Shown piece after piece: positions 37,344-50,164 of a stretch of 64,000 bases of DNA (within the stretch, counting starts at the first letter, position 1; every line of letters begins with the position of its first letter). The stretch lies in NCBI RefSeq assembly GCF_051401765.1, contig NW_027480422.1:17502001-17566000 (forward strand). Reading direction: 5' to 3'. The stretch comes from Calliopsis andreniformis (taxonomy: Eukaryota > Arthropoda > Insecta > Hymenoptera > Andrenidae). Under the pieces are notes generated by a model. It ran no database searches. It saw only the letters and a program-made list of their open reading frames with translations, and had not been told where the DNA came from. Made by a program: the position numbers and the translations under genes.

Positions 37344-40300
37344 GTTGCTCCACCACATCGAATAGTTAGGGCCTTAGAAGTCAACGCCTGAAGCATAAAA
37401 TACAATAAAAATACAACATTTTTTTCATCATATAACAGGAATAATTGCAACCAGTCTGAAGGATATGGGCATTTATACGTTCCGTGCAACCTAGACTTCA
37501 CTCTAGGGCGTCGCTCCACCAGATCGAATAGCTAGGGACTTAGAATTCAACGCCAGAAGAATAAAATACAACATAAGTACAACAGTTTTACCATCGTATA
37601 AAATGAATAATCACAAACAGTGTGAAGGTAATGGTCATTTCCACGTTCCGGGCAACCTAGGCATCACTCTTGGGCGTTGCTCCATCACGTCGAAAAGCAA
37701 CGGCCTTAGATGTCAACTCCAGAAGCATAAAATACAATATAAATACAACAGCATTTCTATCGTATAAAATGAATGATTGCAAACAGTGTGAAGGTAATGG
37801 TCATTTCTACGTTCCGGGCAACCTAGGCTTCACTCTAGGCCGTTGCTCCATCAGATCGAATAGTTAGGGCCTTAGAAGTCAACGCCCGAAGCTTAGAATA
37901 CAATATTAATACAACAGCTCTTCCATAGTGTATAATGTATATTTGCAAACAGTGTGAAAGTAAAGGTCATTTCTACGTTCCGGGCAACCTAGGCTTCACT
38001 CTAGAGCGTTGCTAAACCAGATCGAATAGCAGGGGCCTTAGAAGTCAACGCCCGAAACATAAAATACAAAATAAATAGAACAGTTTTTCCATTGTATAAA
38101 ACGAATATTTGCAACCAGTGTGAAAGTTACGGTCATTTCTACGTTCCGGGCAACCTAGGCTTCACTCTAGGGCGTTGTTCCAACAGATCGAATAGTTAGG
38201 GCCTAAGAAGTCGAATCCAGAAGCATAAAATACAATATAAATACAACAGCTTTTCCATCGACTAATTGTATATTTGCAAACAGTGTGAAAGTAAAGGTCA
38301 TTTCTACGTTCCGGGCAACCTAGGCTTAACTGTAGGTCGTTGCTCTACCAGATCGCATAGTTAGGGACTTAGAATTCAACGCCAGAAGAATAAAATACAA
38401 CATAAGTACAACAGTTTTACCATCGTATAAAATGAATAAACACAAACAGTGTGAAGGTAATGGTCATTTCTACGTTCCGGGCAACCTACGCATCACTCTT
38501 GGGCGTTGCTCCATCACATCGAATAGCTACGGCCTTAGATGTCAACTCCAGAAGCATAAAATACAATATAAATACAACAGCATTTCCATCGTATAAAATG
38601 AATGATTGCAAACAGTGTGAAAGCTATGGTCATTTCTACTTTCCGGGCATCCTAGGCTTAACTCTAGGGCATGTTCCACAAGATGGACTAGTTAGGGACT
38701 TAGAATTCAACGCGAGAAGAATAAAATACAACATAAGTCCAACAGTTTTACCATCGTATAAAATGAATAATCGCAAGCAGTGTGTAGGTAATGGTCATTT
38801 CTACGTTCGGGGCAACATAGCATTCACTCTAGGGCGTTGCTCCACCAGATCGAATAGTTGGGGCCTTAGAAGTCAACGCCCGAAACATAAAATACAATAT
38901 AAATACAACAGCTTTTATATCGTATAAAATGAATAATCACAAAAAGTGTGAAGGTAATGGACATTTCTACGTTCCGGGCAACCTAGGCTTCATTCTAGGG
39001 CGTTGCTCCATCAGATCGAATAGTTAGGTCCTTAGAAGTCAACGCCCGAAGCATAAAATACAATATAGATACAACAGCCCTTCCATCGTGTATAATGTAT
39101 ATTTGCAAACAGTGTGAAAGTAATGGTCATTTCTACGTTCCGGGCAACCTAGGCTTCACTCTAGGGCCTTGTTCCACCAGATCGAATAGTTAAGGCCTAA
39201 GAAGTCAACGCCATAAGCGTAAAATACAATATAAATACAACAGCTTTTCCATCGTATATAATGTACATTTGCAAACTGTCTGAAAGTACAGGTCATTTCT
39301 ACGTTCCGGGCAACCTAGGCTTAACTGTAGGGCGAGGCTCCACCAGATCGCATAGTTAGGGACTTAGAATTCAACGCCAGAAGCATAAAACACAATAAAA
39401 ATGCAACAGCTTTTCCATCATATAACAGGAATAACTGCAACCAGTGTGCAAGTACTGGTCATTTCTACGTTCCGGGCAACCTAGGCTTCACTCTAGGGCG
39501 TTGGTCCACCAGATCCAATAGTTAGGGCCTAAGAAGTCAACGACAGAAGCATAAAATACAATAAAGATACGACAGCTTTTCCATCGTATAACAGGAATAA
39601 TTGCAACCAGAGTGAAAGGTATGGTCATTCCTACGTTTCGGGCAACCCAGGCTTCACCCTAGGGCGTTGCTCCACCTGATCGAACTGTTAGGGCCTAAGA
39701 AGTCAACGCCAGAAGCAAAAAATACGATATATGTACAACAGTTTTACCAACGTATAAAATGAATAATCGCAAACAGAGTGAAGGTAATGGTCATTTCTAC
39801 TTTCCGGGGAACCTAGGCTTCACTCTAGGGAGTAGCTCCACCAGATCGAATAGCAAGGGACTTAGAAGTCAACGCCAGAAGCATAAAATACAATAAAAAT
39901 ACAACAGTTTTTCCATCGTATAAAATGTATAATTGCAAGCAATGTGAAGGTAATGGTCATTTCTACGTTCTGGGCAACCTAGGCTTCACCCCTGGGCGTT
40001 GCTCCACCAGATCGTATGGCTAGGACCTAAGAAGTCAGCGCCAGAAGCATAGAATACAAAATAGATCCAACAGCTTTTCCATCGTATATAATGTATATTT
40101 GCAAACAGTGTGAAGGTGACCGACATTTCTACGTTCCGGACAACCCAGGCTTCATTCCAGGGCGTTGCTCAACCAGATCGAATAGTTAGGGCGTAAGAAG
40201 TCAACACCAGAAGCATAAAATACAATAAAAATACAACAGTTTTTCCATCGTATAGCATGAATAGTTGCAACCAGAGTGAAAGTAATGGTCATTTCTACGT

Positions 40301-40580
40301 TTCGGGCGACCTAGGCTTCACTCTAGGGCGTTGCTCCACCATATCGAATAGCTAGGGCCTCAGAAGTCAACGCCCGAAACATAAAATACAATAAAAATAC
40401 AACAGTTTTTCCATCGTATAATGGGAATAATTGCAACAAATGTGAACGTGATGGTCATTTCCACGCTGCGGGCATCCTAGTCTTCACTCTAGGGCGTTGG
40501 TCCACCAGATCCAATAGTTAGGGCCTAAGGAGTCAACGACAGAAGCATAAAATACAATAAAGATACAACAGCTTTTCCAT
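37344..40580. repeat. Mixed monomers with copies of neighbouring blocks
   Basis: 37366-37560 matches 35042-35236 at 2324 bp (14 monomers), with markers ACATTTTTTTCATC and GGGCGTCGCTCC. 38626-39290 matches 31490-32154 at about 7136 bp, marked by GCATGTTCCACAAGATGG at 38670 and 31534. 37860-38116 matches 55739-55995 at 17879 bp, marked by CAATATTAATAC and TTCCATAGTGTATAATG. From 39.5 to 40.6 kb the monomers are mixed, with no local HOR seen. Confidence 0.82.
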
Positions 40581-43500
40581 CGTATAACAGGAATAATTGC
40601 AGCCAGAGTGATGGTGATGGTCATTTCTACGTTCCGGGCAACCTAGGCTTCACCCTAGGGCGTTGCTCCACCAGGTCGAATAGTCGGGGCCTAAGATAAC
40701 AACTCCAGACGCACAAAATACAATAAAAATACAACAGTTTTACCATCGTATAACTGGCATAATTGCAACCAGTGTGAAAGATATGGTGATTTCTACGTTC
40801 CGCGCAACCTAGGCTTCACTCTAGGGCGTTGGTCCACCACATCCAACAGTTGGGGCCTGAGAAGTCAACGCCAGAAGCACCAAATACAAAATAAATACAA
40901 CACTTTTCCCGTCGTATAACAGGAATAATTGCAACCTGTGCGAAAGTACAGGTCAGTTCTACGTTCCGGGCAACCTAGGCTTCGCTCAAGGGCGTTGCTC
41001 CACCAGATCGAACAGCAAGGGACTTAGAAGTCAACGCCAGAAGCATAAAATACAATAAAAATACAACAGTTTTTACATAGTATAAAATGTATAATTGCAA
41101 GCAATGTGAAGGTAATGGTCATTTCTACGTTCCGCGCAACCTAGGCTTCACTCTAGGGCGTTGCTCCACCAGGTCGAATAGTTGGGGCCTTAGAAAACAA
41201 CTCCAGACGCAAAAAATACAACAAAAATACAACAGTTTTTCCATCGTATAACAGGAATAATTGCAACCAGTGTGAAAGTACAGGTCATTTCTACGTTCCG
41301 GGCAACCCAGGCTTCGCTCAAGGGCGTTGCTCCACCAGATCGCATAGCTAGGGCCTTACAAGTCAACGCCAGAAGCATAAAATAAAATAAAAATAGAGCA
41401 GTTATTCCATCGTATAACAGGAATAATTACAACCAGTGTGAAAGAAATGGGCATTTCTACTTTCCGTGCAACCTAGACTTCACTCTAGGGCGTTGCTCCA
41501 CCAGGTCGAATAGTTGGGGCCTTAGAAAACAACTCCAGACGCATAAAATACAATAAAAATACAACAGTTTTACCATCGTATAACTGGCATAATTGCAACC
41601 AGTGTGAAAGATATGGTCATTTCTACGTTCCGGGCAACACAGACTTCACTCTAGTGCGTTGGTCCACCACATCCAATAGTCAGGGCCTAAGAAGTCAACG
41701 CCAGAAGCAGCAAATACAAAATAAATAAAACAGTTTTTCCATTGTATAAAACGAATAATTGCAATCAGTGTGAAAGTTATGGTCATTTCTACATTCCGGG
41801 CAACCTAGGCTTCACTCTAGGGCGTTGTCCCACCACATCGAATAGCTACGGCCTTAGAAGTGAGCGCCAGAAGCATAAAATACAATATAAATACAACCGT
41901 TTTCCCATCGTATAAAACGAATAATTGGAACCAGTATGAAGGTTATGGTCGTTTCTACGTTCCTGGCAACCTAGGCTTCACCCTAGGGCGTTGCTCCACC
42001 AGATCGAAAGTTAGGGCCTAAGAAGTCAACGCCAGAAGCACCAAATACAAAATAAATACAACAGTTTTTCCATTGTATAAAATGAATAATCGCAAACAGG
42101 GTGAAGGTAATGGTCATTTCTACGTTCCCGGCAACCTAGGCTTCACTCTGGGGCGTTGCTCCACCAGATCGAATAGTTAGGGCCTTAGAAGTCAACGCCC
42201 GAAGCATATAATACAAAATAAATAGAACAGTTTTTCCATTGTATAAAACGAATAATTGAAACCAGTGTGAAAGATATGGTTATTTCTACGTTCCGCTCAA
42301 CCTAGGCTTCACACCTGGGCGTTGCTCCACCAGATCCAATAGTTAGGACATAAGAAGCCAGCGCCAGAAGCATAAAATACAAAATAGGTACAACAGTTTT
42401 TCCATTGTATATAATGTATATTTGCCAACAGTATGAAAGTAACGGTCATTTCTACGTTCCGGGCAACCGAGGCGTCACTCTAGGGCGTTGCTCCACCAGA
42501 TCGAATAGTTAGGGACTTAGAATTCGACACCAGAAGCATAAAATACAACATAAGTACAACGGTTTTTCCATCGTATAACAGGAATAATTGCAACCAGTGT
42601 GAAAGTACAAGTCATTTCTACGTTCCGGGCAACCCAGGCTTCGCTCAAGGGCATTGCTCCACCAGATCGAATAGCAAGGGACATAGAAGTCAACGCCAGA
42701 AGCATGAAATACAATAAAAATACAACAGTCTTCCATCGTACAAAATGTATAATTGCAACCAGTGTGAAAGTTATGGTCATTTCTACGTTCCGGGCAACCT
42801 AGGCTTAACACTAGGGCGTTGCTCCACCAGGTCGTATAGTTAGGGCCTAAGGAGTCAACGCCAGAAGCATAAAATACAATAAAAATACAACCGTTTTTCC
42901 ATCGTATAAAAGGTATAATTGCAACCAGTGTGAAAGTAATGGCCATTTCTGCGTTCCCGGCAACCTAGGCTTCACTCTAGGGCGTTGCCCCACTACATCA
43001 ATTAGCTACGGCCTTAGAAGTCACCGCCTGAAGCATAAAATACAATAAAAATACAACAGTTTTTCCATCGTATAACAGGAATAAATGCAACCAGTGTGAA
43101 AGTACAGGTCATTTCTACGTTCCGTGCAACCCAGGCTTCGCTCAAGGGCGTTGCTCCACCAGATCGAGTAGCTAGGGCCTTACAAGTCAACGCCAGAAGC
43201 ATAAAATAAAATAAAAATAGAGCAGTTATTCCATCGTGTAACAGGAATAATTACAACCAGTGTGAAAGAAATGGGCATTTCTACGTTCCGTGCAACCTAG
43301 ACTTCACTCTAGGGCGTTGCTCCACCAGGTCGAATAGTTGGGGCCTTAGAAAACAACTCCAGACGCATAAAATAAAGTAAAAATACAACAGTTTTACCAT
43401 CGTATAACTGGCATAATTGCAACCAGTGTGAAAGATATGGTCATTTCTACGTTCCGGGCAACACAGACTTCACTCTAGTGCGTTGGTCCACCACATCCAA

Positions 43501-44915
43501 TAGCCAGGGCCTAAGAAGTCAACGCCAGAAGCACCAAATACAAAATAAATACAACAGTTTTTCCAATGTATAAAACGAATAATTGCAATCAGTGTGAAAG
43601 TTATGGTCATTTCTACATTCCGGGCAACCTAGGCTTCACTCTAGGGCGTTGTCCCACCACATCGAATAGCTACGGCCTTAGAAGTGAGCGCCAGAAGCAT
43701 AAAATACAATATAAATACAACCGTTTTCCCATCGTATAAAACGAATAATTGCAACGAGTATGAAGGTTATGGTCGTTTCTACGTTCCTGGCAACCTAGGC
43801 TTCACCCTAGGGCGTTGCCCCACTACATCGATTAGCTACGGCCTTAGAAGTCACCGCCTGAAGCATAAAATACAATAAAAATAGAACAGTTTTTTCATCG
43901 CATAACAGGAATAATTGCAACCAGTGTGAAAGATATGGTCATTTCTATGTTCCGGGCAACCTAGGCTTCACTCTAGGGCGTTGGTCCACCACATCCAATA
44001 GTTAGGGCCAAAGAAGTCAACGCCAGAAGCATAAAATACATTATAAATACAACAGCGTTTCCATCGTATATAATGTATATTTGCAAACAGTGTGAAGGTA
44101 ATGGTCATTTGTACGTTTCGGGCGACCTAGGCGTCACTCTAGGGCGTTGCTCAACCAGATCCAATACTTAGGGACTTAGAATTCGACGCCAGAAGCATAA
44201 AATAAAACATAAGTACAACAGTTTTTCCATCGTATAACAGGAATAAATGCAACCAGTGTGAAAGTACAGGTCAGTTCTACGTTCCGGGCAACCTAGGCTT
44301 CGCTCAAGGGCGTTGCTCCACCAGATCGAACAGCAAGGGACTTACAAGTCAACGCCAGAAGCATAAAATAAAATAAAAATAGAGCAGTTATTCCATCGTA
44401 TAACAGGAATAATTACAACCAGTGTGAAAGAAATGGGCATTTCTACGTTCCGTGCAACCTAGACTTCACTCTAGGGCGTTGCCCCACCAGGTCGAATAGC
44501 TGGGGCCTTAGAGAACAACTCCAGACGCATAAAATACAATAAAAATACAACAGTTTTACCATCGTATAACTGGCATAATTGCAACCAGTGTGAAAGATAT
44601 GGTCATTTCTACGTTCTGGGCAACACAGACTTCACTCTAGTGCATTGGTCCACCACATCCAATAGTCAGGGCCTAAGAAGTCAACGCCAGAAGCACCAAA
44701 TACAAAATAAATACAACAGTTTTTCCATTGTATAAAACGAATAATTGCAATCAGTGTGAAAGTTATGGTCATTTCTGAATTCCGGGCAACCTAGGCTTCA
44801 CTCTAGGGCGTTGTCCCACCACATCAAATAGCAACGGCCTTAGAAGTGAGCGCCAGAAGCATAAAATACAATATAAATACAACCGTTTTCCCATCGTATA
44901 AAACGAATAATTGCA
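40580..44915. repeat. Large paralogous block, copy 1 (contains the 1824-bp unit)
   Basis: 40580-43815 matches 50165-53400 at a constant offset of 9585. Marker pairs include 41190/50775, 42001/51586 and 43681/53266. From 43815 to about 44915 the offset becomes 10579, because copy 2 holds an extra repeat unit. The 11-monomer unit of 1824 bp lies at 41190-43013 and starts again at 43014. Its length is 11 x 166 minus 2, explained by one-base deletions in GATCGAAAGTT and CAACAGTCTTCC. Only scattered mismatches separate the copies, such as GATCGCATAG against GATCGAATAG. Confidence 0.9.
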
Positions 44916-46137
44916 ACCGCTGTGAAAGTTATGGTCATTTCTACGTTTCCTGAAGCTTAGGCTTCACTATAGGGCTTTGTACCACCACATCGAACAGCTA
45001 CGGCCTTAGAAGTCAACGCCAGAAGCATAAAATACAATACAAATGCAACAGTTTTTCCATCGTATAACAGGAATAATTGCAACCAGTGTGAAAGTACAGG
45101 TCAGTTCTACGTTCCGGGCAACCTAGGCTTCGCTCAAGGGCGTTGCTCCACCAGATCGAACGGCAAGGAACTTAGAAGTCAACGCCTGAAGCATAAAATA
45201 CAATAAACATACAACAGTTTTTCCATTGTATAAAATGTATAATTGCAAGCAATGTGAAGGTAATGGTGTTTTCTACGTTTCGGGCAACCTAGGCTTCACC
45301 CCTGGGCGTTGCTCCACCAGATCGAGTAGCTAGGGCCTTAGAAGTCAACACCAGAAGCATAAAATAAAATAAAAATACAGCAGTTATTCCATCGCATAAC
45401 AGGAATAATTACAACCAGTGTGAAAGAAATGGGCATTTCTACGTTCTGTGCAACCTAGACTTCACTCTAGGCCGTTGCTCCACCAGGTCGAATAGTTGGG
45501 GCCTTAGAAAACAACTACAGACGCATAAAATACAAAATAAATAGAACAGTTTTTCCATTGTATAAAACGTATAATTGCAACCAGTGTGAAAGTTATGGTC
45601 ATTTCTACGTTTCCTGAAGCCTAGGCTTCACTATAGGGCGTTGTACCACCACATCGAACAGCTACGGCCTTAGAAGTCAACGCCAGAAGCATAAAATACA
45701 ATACAAATGCAACAGTTTTTCCATCGTATAACAGGAATAATTGCAACCAGTGTGAAAGTACAGGTCAGTTCTACGTTCCGGGCAACCTAGGCTTCGCTCA
45801 AGGGCGTTGCTCCACCAGATCGAACGGCAAGGAACTTAGAAGTCAACGCCTGAAGCATAAAATACAATAAAAATACAACAGTTTTTCCATTGTATAAAAT
45901 GTATAATTGCAAGCAATGTGAAGGTAATGGTGTTTTCTACGTTCCGGGCAACCTAGGCTTCACCCCTGGGCGTTGCTCCAACAGATCGAGTAGCTAGGGC
46001 CTTAGAAGTCAACACCAGAAGCATAAAATAAAATAAAAATACAGCAGTTATTCCATCGCATAACAGGAATAATTACAACCAGTGTGAAAGAAATGGGCAT
46101 TTCTACGTTCTGTGCAACCTAGGCTTCACTCCTGGGC
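44916..46137. repeat. 664-bp (4-monomer) tandem duplication
   Basis: TTCCTGAAGC at 44947 recurs at 45611, 664 bp on, with matching downstream CGAACAGCTACGG, CAATACAAATGCAAC, GAACGGCAAGGAAC and ACAGCAGTTATTCC. One monomer of each copy has TTTCCTGAAGC replacing the usual TTCCGGGCAAC, which removes the 5' hairpin arm. The same variant recurs near 56186 and 58015. Confidence 0.87.
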
Positions 46138-48889
46138 GTTGCTCCACCACATCGAATAGCTAGGGTCTTAGAAGTCAACACCAGAAGCATAAAATACAAT
46201 AAAGATACCACAGTCCTTCCCTCTTAGGAATAATGGCGGGCAACCTTAGCTTCACTCTAGGGCGTTGCGACACCAGATCGAATAGTTAGGGCCTTCTAAG
46301 TCAACGCCAGATGCACAAAATACAATATAAATACAACAGTTTTTCCATCGTATAACAGGAATAATTACAACCAGTGTGAAAGTAAAGGTCATTTCTATGT
46401 TCCCGACAACCTTGGCTTCACCCTAGGGCGTTGCTAAACCAGATCGAATAGCTACGGCCTTAGAAGTCAACGCCAGAAGCACAAAATACAATAAAAATGC
46501 AACAGTTTTTCCATCGTATAAAATGAATAATTGCAAACATTGTGAAAGCAACGGTCATTTCTACGTTCCGGGCAACCTAGGCTTCACTCTAGTGCGTTGC
46601 TCTACCAGGTCGAATAGTTAGGGCCCAAGAAGTTAACGCCAGAAGCATAATGTACAATAAAAATACAACAGCTTTTCCATCGTATAAAAGGTATAATTGC
46701 AACCAGTGCGAAAGTTATGGTAATTTCTACGTTCCGGGCAACCTAGGCTTCACTCTAGGGCGTTGCTCCACCAGATCGAATAGTTAGGGCCCTAAAAGTT
46801 AACGCCAGAAGCATGAAATACAATATAAATACAACAGTTTTTCCATCGTATAACAGGAATAATTGCAACCAGTGTGAAAGTTAAGGTCATATCTACGTTC
46901 CGGGCAACCTAGGCTTCACTCTAGGGAGTTGCTCCACCAGTTCGAATAGTTAGGGCCTTAGAAGTCAACGCCCGAAGCTTAAAATACAAAATAAATAGAA
47001 CAGTTTTTCCATCGTATAAAACGGATAATTGCAACCAGTGTGAAAGTTATTGTCATTTCTACGTTTCGTGCAACCTAGGCTTCTCTCTAGGGCGTTGCTC
47101 CACCACATCGAATAGCCACGGCCTTAGAAATCAACGACAGAAGCATAAAATACAAAAAAACCCATCAGTTTTTCCATCGTATAACAGGAATAATTCCAAA
47201 CAGTGTGAACGTAATGGTCATTTCTACGCTCCCGTCAACCTAGGCTTCACTCTAGGGCGTTGCTCCACCACATCGAATAGTTAGGACCTTAAAAGTCAAC
47301 GCCAGAAGCATAAAATACAATATAAATGCAACAGTTTTTCCATCGTATAACAGGAATAATAGCATACAGTGTGAAAGTAATGGTCATTTCTACGCTCCGG
47401 ACAACCTAGGCTTCACTCCAGGGCGTAGCTCCACCACATCGAATGGATACGGCCTTAGAAGTAAACACCTGAAGCCTAAAATACAAGAAAAATACCACAG
47501 TTCTTCCATCGTATAACAGGAATAGTTGCATCAACTGTTAAGGTAATGTTCATTTCTACGTTCCGGGCAACCTAGGCTTCGCTCCAGGGCGTTGCTCCAA
47601 CAGATCGAATATATAGGCCCTAAGGAGTCAGCGCCAGAAGCGTAAAATACAATAAAAATACAACAGTTTTTTCATCGTATAACAGGAATAATTGCAACAA
47701 TCGTGAAGGTAATGGTCATTTCTACGTTCCTGGCAACGTACGCTTCACTCTAGGGCGTCGCTCCACCAGATCTAATAGCTAGGGCCTTAGAAGTCAACGC
47801 CAGAACCATAAAATACAGTATATATACAACAGTTTTTCCATCGTATAACAGGAATAATTGCAAACGGTGTGAAAGTGATGGTCATTTCTACGTTCCTGGA
47901 AACCTAGGCTTCACTCTAGGGCGTTGCTCCACCACACCTAATAGCTACGCCCTTAGAAGTCAACGCCGGAAGCATAAAATACAATATAAATGCAACAGTT
48001 TTTCAATCGTATAAAATGAATAATTGCAAACAGTGTGAAAGTAATTGTCATTTCTACGTTCCGGGCAACGTAGGCATCACTCTAGGGCGTTGCTCCGCCA
48101 AATCGAATAGCTAGGTCCTTAGAAGTCAACGCCAGAAGCATAAAATACAATATAAATATAACAGCTTTTCCATCGTATAAAATGAATAATTGCAAACAGT
48201 GTGAAAGTAATGGTCATTTCTACGTTCCGGGCAACCTAGGCTTTACTCTAGGGCGTTGCTCCACCAGATCGAATAGTTAGGGCCCTAGAAGTTAACGCCA
48301 GAAGCATAAAATACAATACAAATACAACAGTTTTTCCATCGTATAACAGGAATAATTGCAAACAGTGTGAAAGTGATGGTCATTTCTACGTTCCTGACAA
48401 CCTAGGCTTGACTCTAGGGCGTTGCTCCATCAGATCGAATAGTTAGGGCCTTAGACGTCAACGCCAGAAGCATAAAGTACAAAATAAATACAACAGCTTT
48501 TCCATCGTATAACAGGAATAGTTGCAACCAGTGTGAAAGTACTGGTCATTTCTACGTTCCGGGCAACGTAGGCCTCGCTCTAGGGCGTTGCTCCACCAGA
48601 TCGAATAGCTAGGGACTTAGAATTCAACGCTAGAAGAATAAAATACAATATAAGTACAACAGTTTTTCCATCGTATAAAATGAATAATAGCATACAGTGT
48701 GAAAGTAATGGTCATTTCTACGTTCCGGACAACCTAGGCTTCACTCCAGGGCGTAGCTCCACCACATCGAGTCGCTACGGCCTTAGAAGTAAACGCCTGA
48801 AGCCTAAAATACAAGAAAGATACCACAGCTCTTCCATCGTATAACAGGAATAATTGCATCAACTGTGAAGGTAATGGTCATTTCTACGT
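45547..48889. repeat. Large paralogous block, copy 1 of the 12.4-kb-spaced pair
   Basis: This matches 57951-61293 at offset 12404. Anchors are 45607/58011, 46217/58621 and 48857/61261. One monomer present here near 47400-47565 is missing from the partner. The partner has an extra monomer near 59270-59430. The two length changes cancel, restoring the offset. The right edge is sharp: after CTACGTTCC the two copies enter different monomers. Confidence 0.88.
46138..46263. repeat. Truncated 126-bp monomer, copy 1
   Basis: Unit starts at 46138 and 46264 are 126 bp apart instead of 166. The normal TCGTATAA...GTTCC interval is replaced by TTCCCTCTTAGGAATAATGG running straight into CGGGCAACC, so about 40 bp of the unit's second half is missing. 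The same broken unit is at 58542-58667, so the deletion predates the block duplication. Confidence 0.9.
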
Positions 48890-50164
48890 TCCGGGCAACC
48901 TAGGCTTCACTCCAGGGAGTTGCTCCGACAGATCGAATAGTTAGGGCCTAAGGAGTCAACGCCAGAAGCGTAAAATACAATATAAATACAACAGCTTTTC
49001 CATCGTATAACAGGAATATTTGCAACCAGTGTGAAAGATATGGTCATTTCTACGTTCCGGGCAACCTAGGCTTCTCTCTAGGGCGTTGTTCCACCACATC
49101 GAATAGCAACGGCCTTAGAGGTCAACGCCAGAGGCATAAAATACAATATATATGCAACAGTTTTTCCATCGTATAAAACGAATAATTACAACCAGTATGA
49201 AAGTTATGGTCATTTCTATGTTCCGGGCAACCTAGGCTTCACCCTAGGGCGTTGCTCCACCAGATACACTAGTTAGGGCCTAAGAAGTCAACGCCAGAAG
49301 CATAAAATACGAAATAAATGCAACAGTTTATCCATCGTATAACAGGAATAATTGCAACCAGTGTGAAAGATATGGTAATTTCTACGTTCCGTGCAACCTA
49401 GGTTTCGCTCTAGGGCGTTGCTCTACCACACCGAATAGTTAGGGCCTTAGAAGTCAGCGCCCGAAGCATAAAATACAATATAAATACAACAGCTTTTCCA
49501 TCGTATAAGACGAGCAATTGCAAACAGTGTGAAAGTGATGGTCATTTCTACGTTCCTGGCAACCTACACTTCGCTCTAGAGCGTTGGTCCACCAGATCCA
49601 ATAGTTAGGGCCTTAGAAGTCAACGCCCGAGGCATAAAATATAATAAAAATACAACAGTTTTTCCATCGTACAACAGGAATAATTGCAACCAGTGTGAAA
49701 GGTATGGTCATTTCTACGTTCCGGGCAGCCTAGGCTTCTCTCTAGAGCGTTGCTCCACCACATCGAATAGCTACAGCCTTAGAAGTCAGCGCCAGAGGCA
49801 TAAAATATAATATATATGCAACAGTTTTTCCATTGTATAAAACGAGCAATTGCAAACAGTGTGAAAGTGATGGTCATTTCTACGTTCCTGGCAACCTACA
49901 CTTCACTCTAGAGCGTTGGTCCACCAGATCCAATAGTTAGGGCCTTAGAAGTCGACGCCCGAGGCATAAAATATAATAAAAATACAACAGTTTTTCCATC
50001 GTACAACAGGAATAATTGCAACCAGTGTGAAAGGTATGGTCATTTCTACGTTCCGGGCAACCTAGGCTTCTCTCTAGGGCGTTGGTGCACCACATCCAAC
50101 AGTTGGGGCCTGAGAAGTCAACGCCAGAAGCACCAAATACAAAATAAATACAACAGTTTTCCCA
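48890..50164. repeat. Mixed monomers with a 332-bp local dimer
   Basis: CGTTCCTGGCAACC at 49551 recurs at 49883, 332 bp on, with AGAGCGTTGG, CCCGAGGCATAAAATATAAT and ATCGTACAACAGG. 49016-49605 matches the end of the window (63411-64000) at about 14395 bp, and part of 49530-49840 matches 61270-61580. Apart from these links the segment is ordinary satellite. Confidence 0.82.

Noticed and set aside
38451..38927. Longest open reading frame, 158 codons on the + strand
   Set aside because: It is read straight through three monomers whose stop codons happen to be mutated. It has no start context, no domain, and the same peptide pieces appear throughout the array in other frames. It is not a gene.
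42509..42946. 145-codon reverse-strand frame present three times (also 52094 and 53918)
   Set aside because: The copies are identical because the DNA block was duplicated. The translation is the reverse frame of ordinary monomers, and the hydrophobic look comes from the AT-rich segment.
46138..46263. Possible transposon insertion or target-site scar at the short monomer
   Set aside because: The unit is only shorter. There is no foreign sequence, terminal repeat or target duplication, so a simple deletion explains it.
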